Assembly: GCF_017351175.1 (NCBI RefSeq)
Contig: NZ_JAFMPN010000004.1
Coordinates: 186,001-250,000 of the forward strand
DNA: 64,000 bases
Direction of reading: 5' to 3'
From: Desulfovibrio sp. Huiquan2017
GTDB taxonomy: Bacteria; Desulfobacterota; Desulfovibrionia; Desulfovibrionales; Desulfovibrionaceae
Made by a program: the position numbers and the translations under genes
Shown here: positions 30,361 through 39,628 of the stretch, in pieces
Position numbering within the stretch: the stretch's first letter is position 1
Layout of the letters: each line of letters opens with the position of its first letter
Notes under the pieces: model-generated
What the model was told of the DNA's origin: nothing
The model's database searches: none
What the model saw: the letters and a program-made list of their open reading frames with translations, nothing else

Positions 30361-31080
30361 TCACAGGAACCATGCGGGCACGAAGCGGCTACCCCGGCTG
30401 ACCTCGGCTTCGAGCCGCCTGTAGTCCGGCTCGTATTCGGCCACGCAGGCCCAATAGGCGGGGGAATGGTTCATGTGGCGGGTGTGGCAAAGCTCGTGCA
30501 AAAGCAGGTGATCCACCAGAACCGGGGGCAGGAACAGCAGCTTGGCGTTGAGGGAAATGGTCCCGCGCGACGAACAACTGCCCCAGCGGGTTCGTTGCCG
30601 CCGCACGCGCAGGGCGGCGTATTGGAACCCGGTCCGTCGGCTGGCCCGGTCAAGCCACGGCAGCAACGCCTCGCGCGCCTTCTTCACGGTGTGGCGGCAC
30701 AGCCCGTCGAGAAGCCCCTCGCGATCCAAGGCGGGTCCGGCGACGAGCAGCCGGGCCGCGTTCTCGGTCACCCGCACCCGGCCTGGCCGGTCGAGGTAGT
30801 CTACCCGAACGGTCCGTTCGATGGCGCGGTAGTCGATGCTCGCGGGCAGTTGCGGCGGCGCGCCCGAAAGGTCGATCCCGGCGGCGCGCATGCGGTCGCG
30901 GGTACGTTCGATCCACGACCGTTTTTCTTCCAGGATATCCGGCACCTGGGCCGGATCGAATCGCTTGGGCGTGACCACTTCGAGGCCCCGGCCCGGGATC
31001 AGCTTGACCAGCACCCGCTTGGCGCGCGGGTTGGCCTTGACCGTCAGGGGCAGCTCGGCAAAAACGGCGAGGCCGCTCAC
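30361..31080 (-). CDS. YgjP-like (DUF45) metallopeptidase domain protein
   Basis: 239 aa, GTG start at 31080. The C-terminal domain has RTRWGSCSSRGTISLN followed by the zinc motif HELCHTRHMNHSPAYW (about 195-210), the HExxH-like signature of the M48-related YgjP family (here HELCH). No signal peptide, so cytoplasmic. Members are sometimes found with type I restriction genes, but none is here. Its start overlaps the upstream DUF523 gene stop by four bases (GTGA). Substrate unknown. Confidence 0.85.
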   Translation of the reverse strand: MSGLAVFAELPLTVKANPRAKRVLVKLIPGRGLEVVTPKRFDPAQVPDILEEKRSWIERTRDRMRAAGIDLSGAPPQLPASIDYRAIERTVRVDYLDRPGRVRVTENAARLLVAGPALDREGLLDGLCRHTVKKAREALLPWLDRASRRTGFQYAALRVRRQRTRWGSCSSRGTISLNAKLLFLPPVLVDHLLLHELCHTRHMNHSPAYWACVAEYEPDYRRLEAEVSRGSRFVPAWFL

Positions 31081-31508
31081 TCGGCCAGCTCCTCCTCGGT
31101 GCGCACTTTGATGCCGCGAGCCTTGAGCAGCCGGGCGAAAAATCCATCGCCGGGCACGCGAACGGAAGAGAAGCTCCCGTCGTAGATCTCACCCGAGCCG
31201 CAGGATGGCGAACGAGCCTTGAGTACGGCCTCGCGGCAGCCGAGAAGTTCGGCCAGCCGGGCGCCTTCCTCGGCCCCGCGCCGGAACTCGGCGGTGCGGT
31301 CCGCGCCGTCGGCGTCCACCACGCAATCGCCCCGGATTTCGCAGGGCCTGCGCGGCGTGGGCAAACCGCCGAAGACTTCGGGACAAAACGGCACGGCGCG
31401 CCCCCGGCGGATCAGTTCCACCACGGGCGCGAAGGGCTCGGCCTCGCCGTTGTAACGGCAATACAAGCCCGCCAGGCAGGCGGACACGAGAATGGGCGTA
31501 TCGGGCAT
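31077..31508 (-). CDS. DUF523 family protein
   Basis: 143 aa. Begins ILVSACLAGLYCRYNGEAEP, continues with FCPEVFGGLPTPRRPCEI and LKARSPSCGSGEIYDGSF: the conserved cysteines and order of DUF523 (YbbK-like). The conserved Cys in SACLxG, CPE and SPSCG suggests metal or cluster binding, which is not proved. Coupled to the downstream metallopeptidase gene by a 4-base overlap. Function unknown. Confidence 0.88.
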   Translation of the reverse strand: MPDTPILVSACLAGLYCRYNGEAEPFAPVVELIRRGRAVPFCPEVFGGLPTPRRPCEIRGDCVVDADGADRTAEFRRGAEEGARLAELLGCREAVLKARSPSCGSGEIYDGSFSSVRVPGDGFFARLLKARGIKVRTEEELAE

Positions 31509-31581
31509 GGGCCTATTCTACACTTGATCTTTGCCGGGTCAAAGCCCTATTGTCTGGCTCCCGCAAACAAGGACCCATCCC

Positions 31582-32736
31582 ATGACAGACACAGACAAGA
31601 AACGCCGCATGTACATTTTCCTGCTGGTGCTGGTCATTTGCTCCAGCGCGGCCTTTCAGGGCTGGCGGACCCTGCTGAACAACTTCGCCGTGGAAGTGGC
31701 CGGGCTGGACGGCATAAGCATGGGCATCGTCCAGTCCGTGCGCGAAGTGCCCGGTTTCCTGGCCCTGCTGGCCATCTACATGATCATGATCGTCTCCGAG
31801 CACCGATTGGCCGCCCTGTCCGTGGTGGTGCTCGGCCTGGGCGTCTCCCTGGTTGGATTGATGCCGTCCCTGGGCGGCCTGGTTTTCACCACCCTGCTCA
31901 TGAGTTTCGGTTTCCACTACTACGAAACCATGAACCAATCCCTGACCCTGCAATACTTCGACAGGACCGAGGCCCCGGTGGTCATGGCCCGCCTGCGGTC
32001 CATCACCGCCCTGACCAACATCAGCGTTGGCGGAGCCATCTATCTGCTGGCCAAGAGCCTGGGCTACACGGAAATGTTCGCCCTGCTCGGCGGGGTAGCC
32101 GTGGCCGCCGGGCTTTGGGGCCTGACCCGCGACCCGTCGCGGGCGGACCTGCCGCCCCAGTTGAAAAAGATGACCTTCCGCTCCCGGTACTGGCTCTACT
32201 ACGCCCTGACTTTCCTAAGCGGGGCCCGGAGACAGATCTTCACGGTCTTCGCCGTGTTCCTGCTGGTCACCAAATTCGGCTACACCGTCCAGCAGGTGAC
32301 CATCCTGTTCGTCTGCAACAACATCATCAACTACTTCGCCAACCCGATCATCGGCCGGTCCATCAACAAGTTCGGCGAGCGTTCGGTCCTGACCGTGGAA
32401 TACACCGCCCTGGCCATCATCTTCTTGGGTTATGCCCTGACCGAAAACCCGATCCTGGCCGCAAGCCTCTATATCCTGGACAACATCGTCTTCAACTTCG
32501 CCATCGCCATCAAGACCTTCTACCAGAAGATCGCCGACCCGCAGGACATCGCCTCGGGCATGGCCGTGGGCTTCACCATCAACCATATCGCGGCCGTGGC
32601 CGTGCCGGTCACGGGCGGGCTCATCTGGATGGCCGACTACCGGCTGGTCTTCCTGGCGGCCGTGGGCCTTTCCCTGGCCTCCCTGGTCCTGGCCCAACTG
32701 ACCACACGCCAGATCCGCGCCGCCGCCCGGGACTGA
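31582..32736 (+). CDS. MFS transporter
   Basis: 384 aa from the ATG at 31582 (AAGGA nine bases before). About 12 hydrophobic segments; a charged central loop (RDPSRADLPPQLKKMTF) splits two halves of six. The second half has SINKFGERSVLTVEY at the motif-A-like loop. The substrate is not indicated, and the first half lacks a clear motif A, so an assignment to a drug or sugar subgroup would be guesswork. It precedes the response-regulator operon by 123 bases; whether they are co-transcribed is unclear. Confidence 0.8.
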   Translation: MTDTDKKRRMYIFLLVLVICSSAAFQGWRTLLNNFAVEVAGLDGISMGIVQSVREVPGFLALLAIYMIMIVSEHRLAALSVVVLGLGVSLVGLMPSLGGLVFTTLLMSFGFHYYETMNQSLTLQYFDRTEAPVVMARLRSITALTNISVGGAIYLLAKSLGYTEMFALLGGVAVAAGLWGLTRDPSRADLPPQLKKMTFRSRYWLYYALTFLSGARRQIFTVFAVFLLVTKFGYTVQQVTILFVCNNIINYFANPIIGRSINKFGERSVLTVEYTALAIIFLGYALTENPILAASLYILDNIVFNFAIAIKTFYQKIADPQDIASGMAVGFTINHIAAVAVPVTGGLIWMADYRLVFLAAVGLSLASLVLAQLTTRQIRAAARD

Positions 32737-32859
32737 TTTCGGACCCCGGCCAGGACCGCCTTCCGACCAAAGGATATCTTATACTTCTCTCACGGATCGG
32801 CTTCGTGTATGGTGTATGGGAAAATAACTTCCCTGCACCCAAACAAGGAACGCCGCCCC

Positions 32860-34113
32860 ATGGACAAGATACGCCTGCTTTTCGTGGACGACGAGACCAA
32901 CGTCCTCGCCGCGTTGCGCCGTATGCTGCGGAACAAGAGGGACCATTGGGACATGACCCTGGTCAACTCGAGCCAAGCCGCCCTTGAAGCCCAGGAGAAG
33001 GCCCCCTTCGACGTCATCGTCTCGGACATCAAGATGCCGGGAATGGATGGCGCCGAGCTGCTGACCCGGGTCAAGGACACCTATCCCGGAACCATCCGCA
33101 TAGCCCTGTCCGGCCAGGTGGACCTGAACGAGGTCATCCGCTCCATCCGATCCGTGCACCAGTACATCTCCAAGCCGTGCTCGGCCGAGGATCTCATCGC
33201 CCGCATAGAAGGCGCCCTGCGCTCCAAGGAGGTCTTGACCGACCTCAAAATGCTCAAGCTGATCACCGAAATCGACGCCCTGCCGGTCATTCCCCGCATC
33301 TTCCAGGAGATCCGCGACGAACTGTCCAAGCCCGAGCCGTCCATCGAGCGCATCGCCGACAGCATCATCCAGGACGTGGGGCTCATGGCCAAGATCCTCA
33401 AGCTGGTCAACTCGCCCTTCTTCGGCCTGCCCACGCACATCGACTCCATGCACAAGGCCATTACCATGCTCGGCCTGGAAACCATCAAGACGCTGATCCT
33501 GTCCACCCACCTGTTCACCTCCTTCGACGACCACGCCCTCTCCGGGCTCAAGCTGAACCTGCTCTGGGAGCACAGCTTCCGGGTGGCCAACATCGCCCGG
33601 CTCATCGCCGAATGCGACAAGGCCGAAAAGCAGGTCATCGTCAACTGCCGCATGGCCGGACTGCTGCACGACGTGGGCAAGCTCATCCTGATCAACTACT
33701 TTCCCGAAATGTATAGACAGGTTTTGGAAACGGTTCGCAAGGAGGGCGGCCCGATCTACGTCGTGGAGCAGCGGGTCTTCGGCACCACCCACGCCGAGGT
33801 GGGCGCCTACCTCATGGGCCTGTGGGGTCTGTCCGATGCGGTGGTCCACGCCATCGGCTACCATCACGACCACCGCCCCTCCGACGAATACATCCCCAAC
33901 GTGATCGCTGCGGCCAACGCCATCGACCACCACTGCGTGGTTTTTCACAAGGAATATGCCCGAATCAGCATCCGCGAGGCGATGGCCCCGCAACTGTTCA
34001 AGGAAAAGCGGCTGCAAGCGTGGCTGGACCACATCACCGAACACTGGCAGGACATCGACGCCTTCGACTGTGGCGACGAAGACGTCCTCAACAAGATCTT
34101 GGACAAGGGGTAG
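32860..34113 (+). CDS. Response regulator with HDOD output domain
   Basis: 417 aa from the ATG at 32860. The receiver domain (about 4-122) has the acid pair VDDE (9-12), phosphoacceptor Asp56 in VSDIKMPGMDG and Lys105 in SKPC. An HDOD domain follows (about 137-340) with ALPVIPRIFQEI, LVNSPFFGLP and LLHDVGKLILINY. Here the HD pair is kept (H270, D271), which many HDOD proteins lack, so activity as a phosphohydrolase is not excluded. It is the first of three consecutive receiver-domain genes, two bases before the next. Confidence 0.9.
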   Translation: MDKIRLLFVDDETNVLAALRRMLRNKRDHWDMTLVNSSQAALEAQEKAPFDVIVSDIKMPGMDGAELLTRVKDTYPGTIRIALSGQVDLNEVIRSIRSVHQYISKPCSAEDLIARIEGALRSKEVLTDLKMLKLITEIDALPVIPRIFQEIRDELSKPEPSIERIADSIIQDVGLMAKILKLVNSPFFGLPTHIDSMHKAITMLGLETIKTLILSTHLFTSFDDHALSGLKLNLLWEHSFRVANIARLIAECDKAEKQVIVNCRMAGLLHDVGKLILINYFPEMYRQVLETVRKEGGPIYVVEQRVFGTTHAEVGAYLMGLWGLSDAVVHAIGYHHDHRPSDEYIPNVIAAANAIDHHCVVFHKEYARISIREAMAPQLFKEKRLQAWLDHITEHWQDIDAFDCGDEDVLNKILDKG

Positions 34114-34115
34114 CC

Positions 34116-35267
34116 ATGAAACCACGCATCCTGCTCGTTGACGACGAGCCCAACGTCCTCTCCGCCCTGCGCCGCCAACTGCGCGAACAATACGAGGTCG
34201 ATGTCCAGGCCAATCCGGCCGAGGCCTTGAAGCGGATCGACAAGGCCACCCCCTACGCGGCAGCGGTCTCGGACTACCGCATGCCCGGCATGAACGGCAT
34301 CGAATTCCTCAACGAGCTGAAAAATCTGAGCCCGGACACCACCCGGCTCATGCTGACCGGCTACGCGGATCTGGACAATGCCATCCGCGCGGTCAACGAC
34401 GGCAACGTCTTCCGCTTCCTGACCAAGCCGTGCGAACGCGACAACCTGCTCCGGAACGTGGCCGACGCGGTCCGCCAGCACGAATTGGTCACCGCCAAGC
34501 GGGTCCTGCTCGAAAAGACCCTCAAGGGAAGCGTGGACCTCTTGAGCGAGATCACCTCCATGGTCAACCCCCACGCGGGCGAACGCATCAACCGCGTACG
34601 CCGCTACGTGCGCTACTTCGCCGAGAAGAAGGGGGCCAAGGATTTGTGGCGCTACGATATCGCGGCCATGCTCTGCCAGCTCGGCACGCTCATCCTGCCG
34701 CCAGGCACCCTGGAGACCCTGGAGGAAGGCGGTGAAATCTCGCCCGAGCAAGTCCAGATGTGGGAGATGCACCCGGCCATCGCCCAGAGTCTGGTCACCC
34801 GCCTGCCCCGGCTCCAGTCCATCGCGGATATGATCGCCTATCAGCTCAAGGGGTTCGACGGCACGGGCACGCCCCGGGACAACGTCAAGGAAGAAAACAT
34901 CCCGCTGGGAGGCCGCATCCTCAAGGTTGCTCTGGACTACGACATGGCCCGGCAGCGCGAAAGCACCCCCCAAAAAGCCTTCCTCAGCCTGGAAAAGGAT
35001 CTCGAAGCCTACGACCCCGAGCTCATGTACTATCTTGAAGGCATGCTCGGGGTGGAGGCGCGCTACGCCATCCGCACCGTAACCCTCAGGGAGCTTGCGC
35101 CGGGCATGGTCCTGCACGAGGACGTGATCTCCAAGCAGGGTGCCCTGCTGGTGCGCAAGAGCCTTGAATTGACCAAGGACAAAATCGACCGCATGCACAT
35201 GTTCGCGGAAAAGGTCGGCATCCCCGAGACCTTTACCGTGCTCGTGCCGGAGATTCCAAGCCGATGA
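34116..35267 (+). CDS. Response regulator with degenerate HD-GYP-like domain
   Basis: 383 aa from the ATG at 34116. The receiver domain is intact: DDE (9-11), Asp53 in VSDYRMPGMNG, Lys104 in LTKPC. The output domain follows the HD-GYP plan but has lost its catalytic residues: CQLG (187-190) where HDIGK is expected, and AYQLKGFDGTGTP (241-253) where HHERxDGxGYP is expected; His219 in MHPAIA is kept. It probably cannot cleave cyclic di-GMP and may bind it or a partner. About 100 residues of a further C-terminal domain follow (LRELAPGMVLHEDVIS). Overlaps the next gene by four bases. Confidence 0.88.
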   Translation: MKPRILLVDDEPNVLSALRRQLREQYEVDVQANPAEALKRIDKATPYAAAVSDYRMPGMNGIEFLNELKNLSPDTTRLMLTGYADLDNAIRAVNDGNVFRFLTKPCERDNLLRNVADAVRQHELVTAKRVLLEKTLKGSVDLLSEITSMVNPHAGERINRVRRYVRYFAEKKGAKDLWRYDIAAMLCQLGTLILPPGTLETLEEGGEISPEQVQMWEMHPAIAQSLVTRLPRLQSIADMIAYQLKGFDGTGTPRDNVKEENIPLGGRILKVALDYDMARQRESTPQKAFLSLEKDLEAYDPELMYYLEGMLGVEARYAIRTVTLRELAPGMVLHEDVISKQGALLVRKSLELTKDKIDRMHMFAEKVGIPETFTVLVPEIPSR

Positions 35268-36277
35268 CCGGACGCGCAGCGCACGAAAACGTCCCGGTGC
35301 TCTTGGTGGACGACGAACCCAAGGTTCTCGACGCCCACCGCCGGACCTTACGCGGCCGGTTCGACCTGCACACCGCCCAGGGCGGTAAAGCGGCCCTCGA
35401 AGTCTTGGCGGACCACGGCCCGTTCACTGTGGTGGTCACCGACTTCAAGATGCCGGATATGGACGGCATCAGCCTCCTCGCCCGGGTGGCCGAGCTTTAC
35501 CCGGACACCGTGCGCATGATCTTGACCGGCTACGCGGACATGGACACCGCCATCCGGGCCGTGAACACCGGGGCCATCTTCCGCTTCCTGACCAAGCCCT
35601 CCGCCCCGGACGACCTGGCCATGGCCATCGGAGCGGGCATCGAACACGCCGAGATGGTTCGGGACGCAAGGAAATTGGAGATCGTCCACCGCCTGAAGGA
35701 CGGCTTCGAGCAAACCCTGCGCGCCTTCACCCGGTTGGTGGAGTTCCGCGACCCCTACACCTCCGGGCACATGGACCGGACCGCCGACATCGCGGTGATG
35801 ATCGCCGAACGCATGGGCATGGCCGAAGACGACGTGGCCGGGCTGCGGCTGGCCGCCATGGTCCACGACATCGGCAAGGTGGCTGTGCCCTCGCACCTGC
35901 TGAACAAGCAGGGAGAGTTGAGCGACGCCGAATTCACGGTCATCAAGGCCCACGCCGAAGTGGGCGCCGAAATATTCAAGGGGCTGGGCGTGGTCTGGCC
36001 CATCGCCCGAATGATCCGGGAGCACCACGAACGGCTGGACGGCTCCGGCTATCCGCTGGGGCTCACCGGCGACGAAATGCTGCCCCAGTCCAAGGTGCTG
36101 GCCGTGGCCGACGTCATCGACGCCATCATCACCCATCGGCCCTACCGGCGCGGCCTGGGCAAAGACGAGGTCGTCGGGTATCTGCTTGAAGGCAAGGAAA
36201 CGCTCTTCGATCCTCAGGTGGTGGACATCGCCCTGTCGCTCATGGACGAGGAGCGTATCCGCGAACCCGGGAGCTAG
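35264..36277 (+). CDS. Response regulator with HD-GYP phosphodiesterase domain
   Basis: 337 aa. Receiver domain with DDE (16-18), Asp60 in VTDFKMPDMDG and Lys111 in LTKPS. The HD-GYP domain (about 150-335) is complete: TSGHMDRTA, MVHDIGKVAVP (HD at 201-202), HAEVGAEIF, HHERLDGSGYPLGL (GYP at 262-264) and ADVIDAIITHRPYR. Proteins of this type hydrolyse cyclic di-GMP. Last of the three tandem regulators; its stop overlaps the convergent PAS kinase stop by four bases, leaving no room for a terminator. Confidence 0.93.
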   Translation: MTGRAAHENVPVLLVDDEPKVLDAHRRTLRGRFDLHTAQGGKAALEVLADHGPFTVVVTDFKMPDMDGISLLARVAELYPDTVRMILTGYADMDTAIRAVNTGAIFRFLTKPSAPDDLAMAIGAGIEHAEMVRDARKLEIVHRLKDGFEQTLRAFTRLVEFRDPYTSGHMDRTADIAVMIAERMGMAEDDVAGLRLAAMVHDIGKVAVPSHLLNKQGELSDAEFTVIKAHAEVGAEIFKGLGVVWPIARMIREHHERLDGSGYPLGLTGDEMLPQSKVLAVADVIDAIITHRPYRRGLGKDEVVGYLLEGKETLFDPQVVDIALSLMDEERIREPGS

Positions 36278-38874
36278 GCCTCCTGGGGCTCCTCGAAGGG
36301 CAGCCGGACCGTGAAGGTCGTGCCCTCACCCTCCACAGTCTCGATTTCGATGCGTCCGCCGTGCATGCCGACCACCACATTGTGCGAGATGGCCAGCCCC
36401 TGGCCCGTGCCCTTGCCCACTTCCTTGGTGGTGAAGAAGGGATCGAAGGCCTTGGCCGCCACTTCGGCGGACATGCCCGTGCCCGTGTCCGAGACCTCCA
36501 ACACCGCGAAATCCCCTTCGGACCGCGTGTGGATGGAAATGGTTCCCTGGCCGTCGCTCCCTTGAAGCTTGGACTCGATGGCGTGGGCCGCGTTGACGAT
36601 CAGATTCAGGACCACCTGGCCGACCTCGCCCTTGAGGCAGAAGACCGGGGCCAGGGAATCGTCCGGCTCAAACGCCATATCCGCCACGTACTTCCATTCA
36701 TTCGTGGACACGGTGATGGCGTTCCTGACGATCTCGTTGAGGTCGTGGAATGCCTTGGCCAGCTCCCCGGGGTGGGCCAGCTGCTTGATGGACCGGACGA
36801 TCTCGGCAATGCGCTTGAGCCCGGCCTCGGATTCCTTCAGGGCATTCGGCACGTCCTCGGCCAGGTAGGCCATCTCCTCCTCGTCCAGGACGGATCCGGC
36901 CCGCTCGCGGAATGACTCGTCCGGGAAAAGATCGGGGTGCTCCTCGACGAACCGGACCAGTTCCCGGCAACGCCCGATGGTCTGGGTGTAGGTCTCGCAG
37001 GAATCGCTCAGGAATTGCAGGTTGGAGGTCACATACTGGGTCGGCGTGTTGATCTCGTGGGCGATGCCCGCGGCCAACTCGCCGATGGACTCAAGCTTCT
37101 GGGACTGCCTGAGCTGTGATTCCACCACCAGTTGCTGGGTGATGTCCCGGCCCACGCCGACGAAACCGATGAGCTCGCCCGACTGGTTGCGGATGGGGCC
37201 TATACTCGATTCCAGGGTGTATCGTTCGCCGTTCTTGCGCCGGTTGACAATGCGCCCTTTCCAAACCTCGCCCCCGGTGATGGTCTGCCACATGTCGTCG
37301 AAGAACTCGGCCCGCTGCTCCCCGCTCGCCAGGATGGAGGGCGGCCGGCCCACGGCCTCATGCCGGGAAAAACCCGAAACCGCCTCGAAAGCCGGGTTGA
37401 CGTAGGTCATAAGGCCGTCCAGACCGGTCATCACGATCATCTCCGCCGCCTGGTCGATGGCCGCGGTCAACCGACTCATGGCCAACTGGGCCTCCTTGAT
37501 CCCGGTGATGTCCGTGAAGGTATGGATGTTCCCGGCCGCCTTGCCTCGGGTATTGCCCATCTCGACCACCTGCCACAGGACCCAGATGAAACTCCCGTTG
37601 CCGGACAGGAGCCTGAGCTCGACCTTGTCCGTGGCCGGGCCGACCCGTTCGAGCCAATGCTTCCAGACCAGCTTGCGGTCTTCGCGGTACACATTGTTCA
37701 GCCATCCCTGGCCCGCCAACTGAACCGCCGAGGCCTTAGTCATCTCGTGCATTTTCTCGTTGGCGTAGAGCAGATTCCCGGCGATGTCGGTGATGATGAT
37801 GGCCACGGGCGAGGCCTTGGCCAGCCCCCGGAAGCGTTCCTCCGATTCCTTCTGGGCCTGGTTGGCCTTGTGGATGCGGGTGGCGTCGTTGCCGATGCAC
37901 AGCAGCTCCGCCGGGCGGCCCTGATCCATGATCAGCTTGACCGTCCAGGAGACGTATCCTTCGCGGCCGTCGGCCATGCGCACGGGGATCTCGTTCTGGC
38001 GGCCTTCGCCGCCGATGACCTCGACCACCGCGTCCAGCCCCTCTCCTTCGGCGGAGACCGCGAAATAGGACATGAGCGTGCGCCCGCGAATTTCTCCGTC
38101 CCGACCCGCCAGAAAGGCCCGGGCAAAGGAGTTGGCAAAGGTGATCCGGCCCTGGCCGTTGATGCGCAGGATCAGGTTGTTGGCGCCCTCGACCAGATCG
38201 CGGTAACTCTTCTCGCTCGACTGCAGATCGCTGATGAGCGGCTCGCTGACCTTGAGGAAAAGGAAGGCGCAGAACATGGTCAGCCCCAGGCCCACGCCGA
38301 AAATGGTCAGGTTGGCCCGGGTAAACGGAGCGCGTATCTCCTCCAGGTCCATCCTGGCCACCATGCCGAACCTGTTCCGGTTCAGGATCATGGGCGCGTA
38401 GGCGGCCAGGGTCTCGACACCGCGGCTGTCCAGGGCAATCAGGGTTCCGCTCTCCCCGGCCAGGGCCCGCCGCAGGGCCTCGTGGTCGGCCTTCCCCGAA
38501 GACTCCCCGACGGCGGGGACGGCGGCGGGCACCGGCCTTCCGTTGATCAGCAGATAGCGGATCTTCCCATTTTCAAGCCGGGCCACGATGAACTGGCCGG
38601 ATCGGCTCTTCAGTTCGAATTCGCGCTGGGCCCGGCCGAGATGCTCGATGATGGCCTCCGTGGTTACCTCCGCATGGGCCCCGCCGCCGCCATGGGCCAT
38701 CCAGCCCATCTCCACGGCCAAGCTGGCCTGGCTCTCGACCAGTTCCTGCAACCGGACCCTTTCCTCGACGATGGCCGTCTTGAGTAAGAGGCGCGTGCCG
38801 TAGGTGGATACCGCAGCCACAAGGGCCACCATGATGAGCAACAATGAAAGAACTCTCCGATTCCGTCCCTGCAT
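36274..38874 (-). CDS. Membrane sensor histidine kinase with three PAS domains
   Basis: 866 aa from the ATG at 38874, which has a perfect GGAGGT five bases before it. Two membrane segments (about 8-30 and 189-208) enclose an extracytoplasmic sensor of about 160 residues with a histidine/glycine-rich stretch (MAHGGGGAHAE). Three PAS domains follow (about 222-335, 345-465, 470-590), the last with GVGRDITQQ. Then a phosphoacceptor helix with GIAHEINTPTQYV and an ATPase domain (DTGTGMS, GTGQGLAISHNVV). No receiver domain. Convergent with the three response-regulator genes and divergent from cheD, so it may signal to those regulators; this is inference from position. Confidence 0.9.
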   Translation of the reverse strand: MQGRNRRVLSLLLIMVALVAAVSTYGTRLLLKTAIVEERVRLQELVESQASLAVEMGWMAHGGGGAHAEVTTEAIIEHLGRAQREFELKSRSGQFIVARLENGKIRYLLINGRPVPAAVPAVGESSGKADHEALRRALAGESGTLIALDSRGVETLAAYAPMILNRNRFGMVARMDLEEIRAPFTRANLTIFGVGLGLTMFCAFLFLKVSEPLISDLQSSEKSYRDLVEGANNLILRINGQGRITFANSFARAFLAGRDGEIRGRTLMSYFAVSAEGEGLDAVVEVIGGEGRQNEIPVRMADGREGYVSWTVKLIMDQGRPAELLCIGNDATRIHKANQAQKESEERFRGLAKASPVAIIITDIAGNLLYANEKMHEMTKASAVQLAGQGWLNNVYREDRKLVWKHWLERVGPATDKVELRLLSGNGSFIWVLWQVVEMGNTRGKAAGNIHTFTDITGIKEAQLAMSRLTAAIDQAAEMIVMTGLDGLMTYVNPAFEAVSGFSRHEAVGRPPSILASGEQRAEFFDDMWQTITGGEVWKGRIVNRRKNGERYTLESSIGPIRNQSGELIGFVGVGRDITQQLVVESQLRQSQKLESIGELAAGIAHEINTPTQYVTSNLQFLSDSCETYTQTIGRCRELVRFVEEHPDLFPDESFRERAGSVLDEEEMAYLAEDVPNALKESEAGLKRIAEIVRSIKQLAHPGELAKAFHDLNEIVRNAITVSTNEWKYVADMAFEPDDSLAPVFCLKGEVGQVVLNLIVNAAHAIESKLQGSDGQGTISIHTRSEGDFAVLEVSDTGTGMSAEVAAKAFDPFFTTKEVGKGTGQGLAISHNVVVGMHGGRIEIETVEGEGTTFTVRLPFEEPQEA

Positions 38875-39068
38875 GGATACCTCCACAATCTTCCGAATAC
38901 ACGAATATTGGCGGTCTTTCCATATGCACCACTTTATAAATTGGACATATCGTGGATTTGGTGTACAAGGCGGTCCGGCAATCTTGCGGGCGGTTGACTT
39001 CCCGCACAAGAATGTAGCAGTTTATATTTGGATGCATTGGGGGACCCTCCCCCGAATCGGAGATAAAG

Positions 39069-39620
39069 ATGAACACACGAGGGCCGGAACTGGCCAAGGT
39101 TTTTTTACAGACAGGCGACTGTTTCATCGGAGTACAACCGACTCTGGTGACCACTGTGCTCGGCTCATGCCTGGCCGTGACCATACACGCGCCCAAGATG
39201 GGCATCGGAACCATCTGCCACGCCTTTCTGCCGGACAGTTCCACTTCCCGCCATCCACAGGGCGGGGAACCGCAGATCTGCCGCTTCGTGGACACGGCCT
39301 TGCAGAACATGCTTGAAACCATGGACAAGATCGGCGTGCCCCGGCGGGAACTGTGTATCAAAATGTTCGGCGGCGGCCAGGGCGTGGCGGTCAACAACGT
39401 GGAACCCACGGGCTCGTACAACATCGGCCGGCGCAATATCGAGATGGCCAAGAAACTGCTCAAATTCGCCCGGCTGGATATCCAGGCCCAGGATGTGGGC
39501 GGCCCGCAGGGCCGCAAGCTCATGTTCAACACCAGCACCGGCGACGTCTGGGTCAAAAAGCTGAACAAATCCCAGCTCACGGCCAGCGGCGCCAGCGGCC
39601 CGAGAGGCGCCAAATTCTAG
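39069..39620 (+). CDS. cheD: Chemoreceptor glutamine deamidase CheD
   Basis: 183 aa, start at ATG 39069 (GGAG six bases before). The catalytic residues are in place: Cys34 in TTVLGSCLAV and His51 in GTICHAFLP, with FGGGQGV and the family's NIGRRNIEM after. CheD deamidates glutamines in chemoreceptors. No other chemotaxis gene is adjacent; instead the gene is followed after 8 bases by an acetolactate decarboxylase. A last segment of about 25 residues (KKLNKSQLTASGASGPRG) is a low-complexity tail. Confidence 0.93.
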   Translation: MNTRGPELAKVFLQTGDCFIGVQPTLVTTVLGSCLAVTIHAPKMGIGTICHAFLPDSSTSRHPQGGEPQICRFVDTALQNMLETMDKIGVPRRELCIKMFGGGQGVAVNNVEPTGSYNIGRRNIEMAKKLLKFARLDIQAQDVGGPQGRKLMFNTSTGDVWVKKLNKSQLTASGASGPRGAKF

Positions 39621-39628
39621 GAATCCCC

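Noticed and set aside
36361-38787. Long plus-strand frames opposite the three-PAS kinase
   Set aside because: They are complements of the kinase gene, with no ribosome site and no domain.
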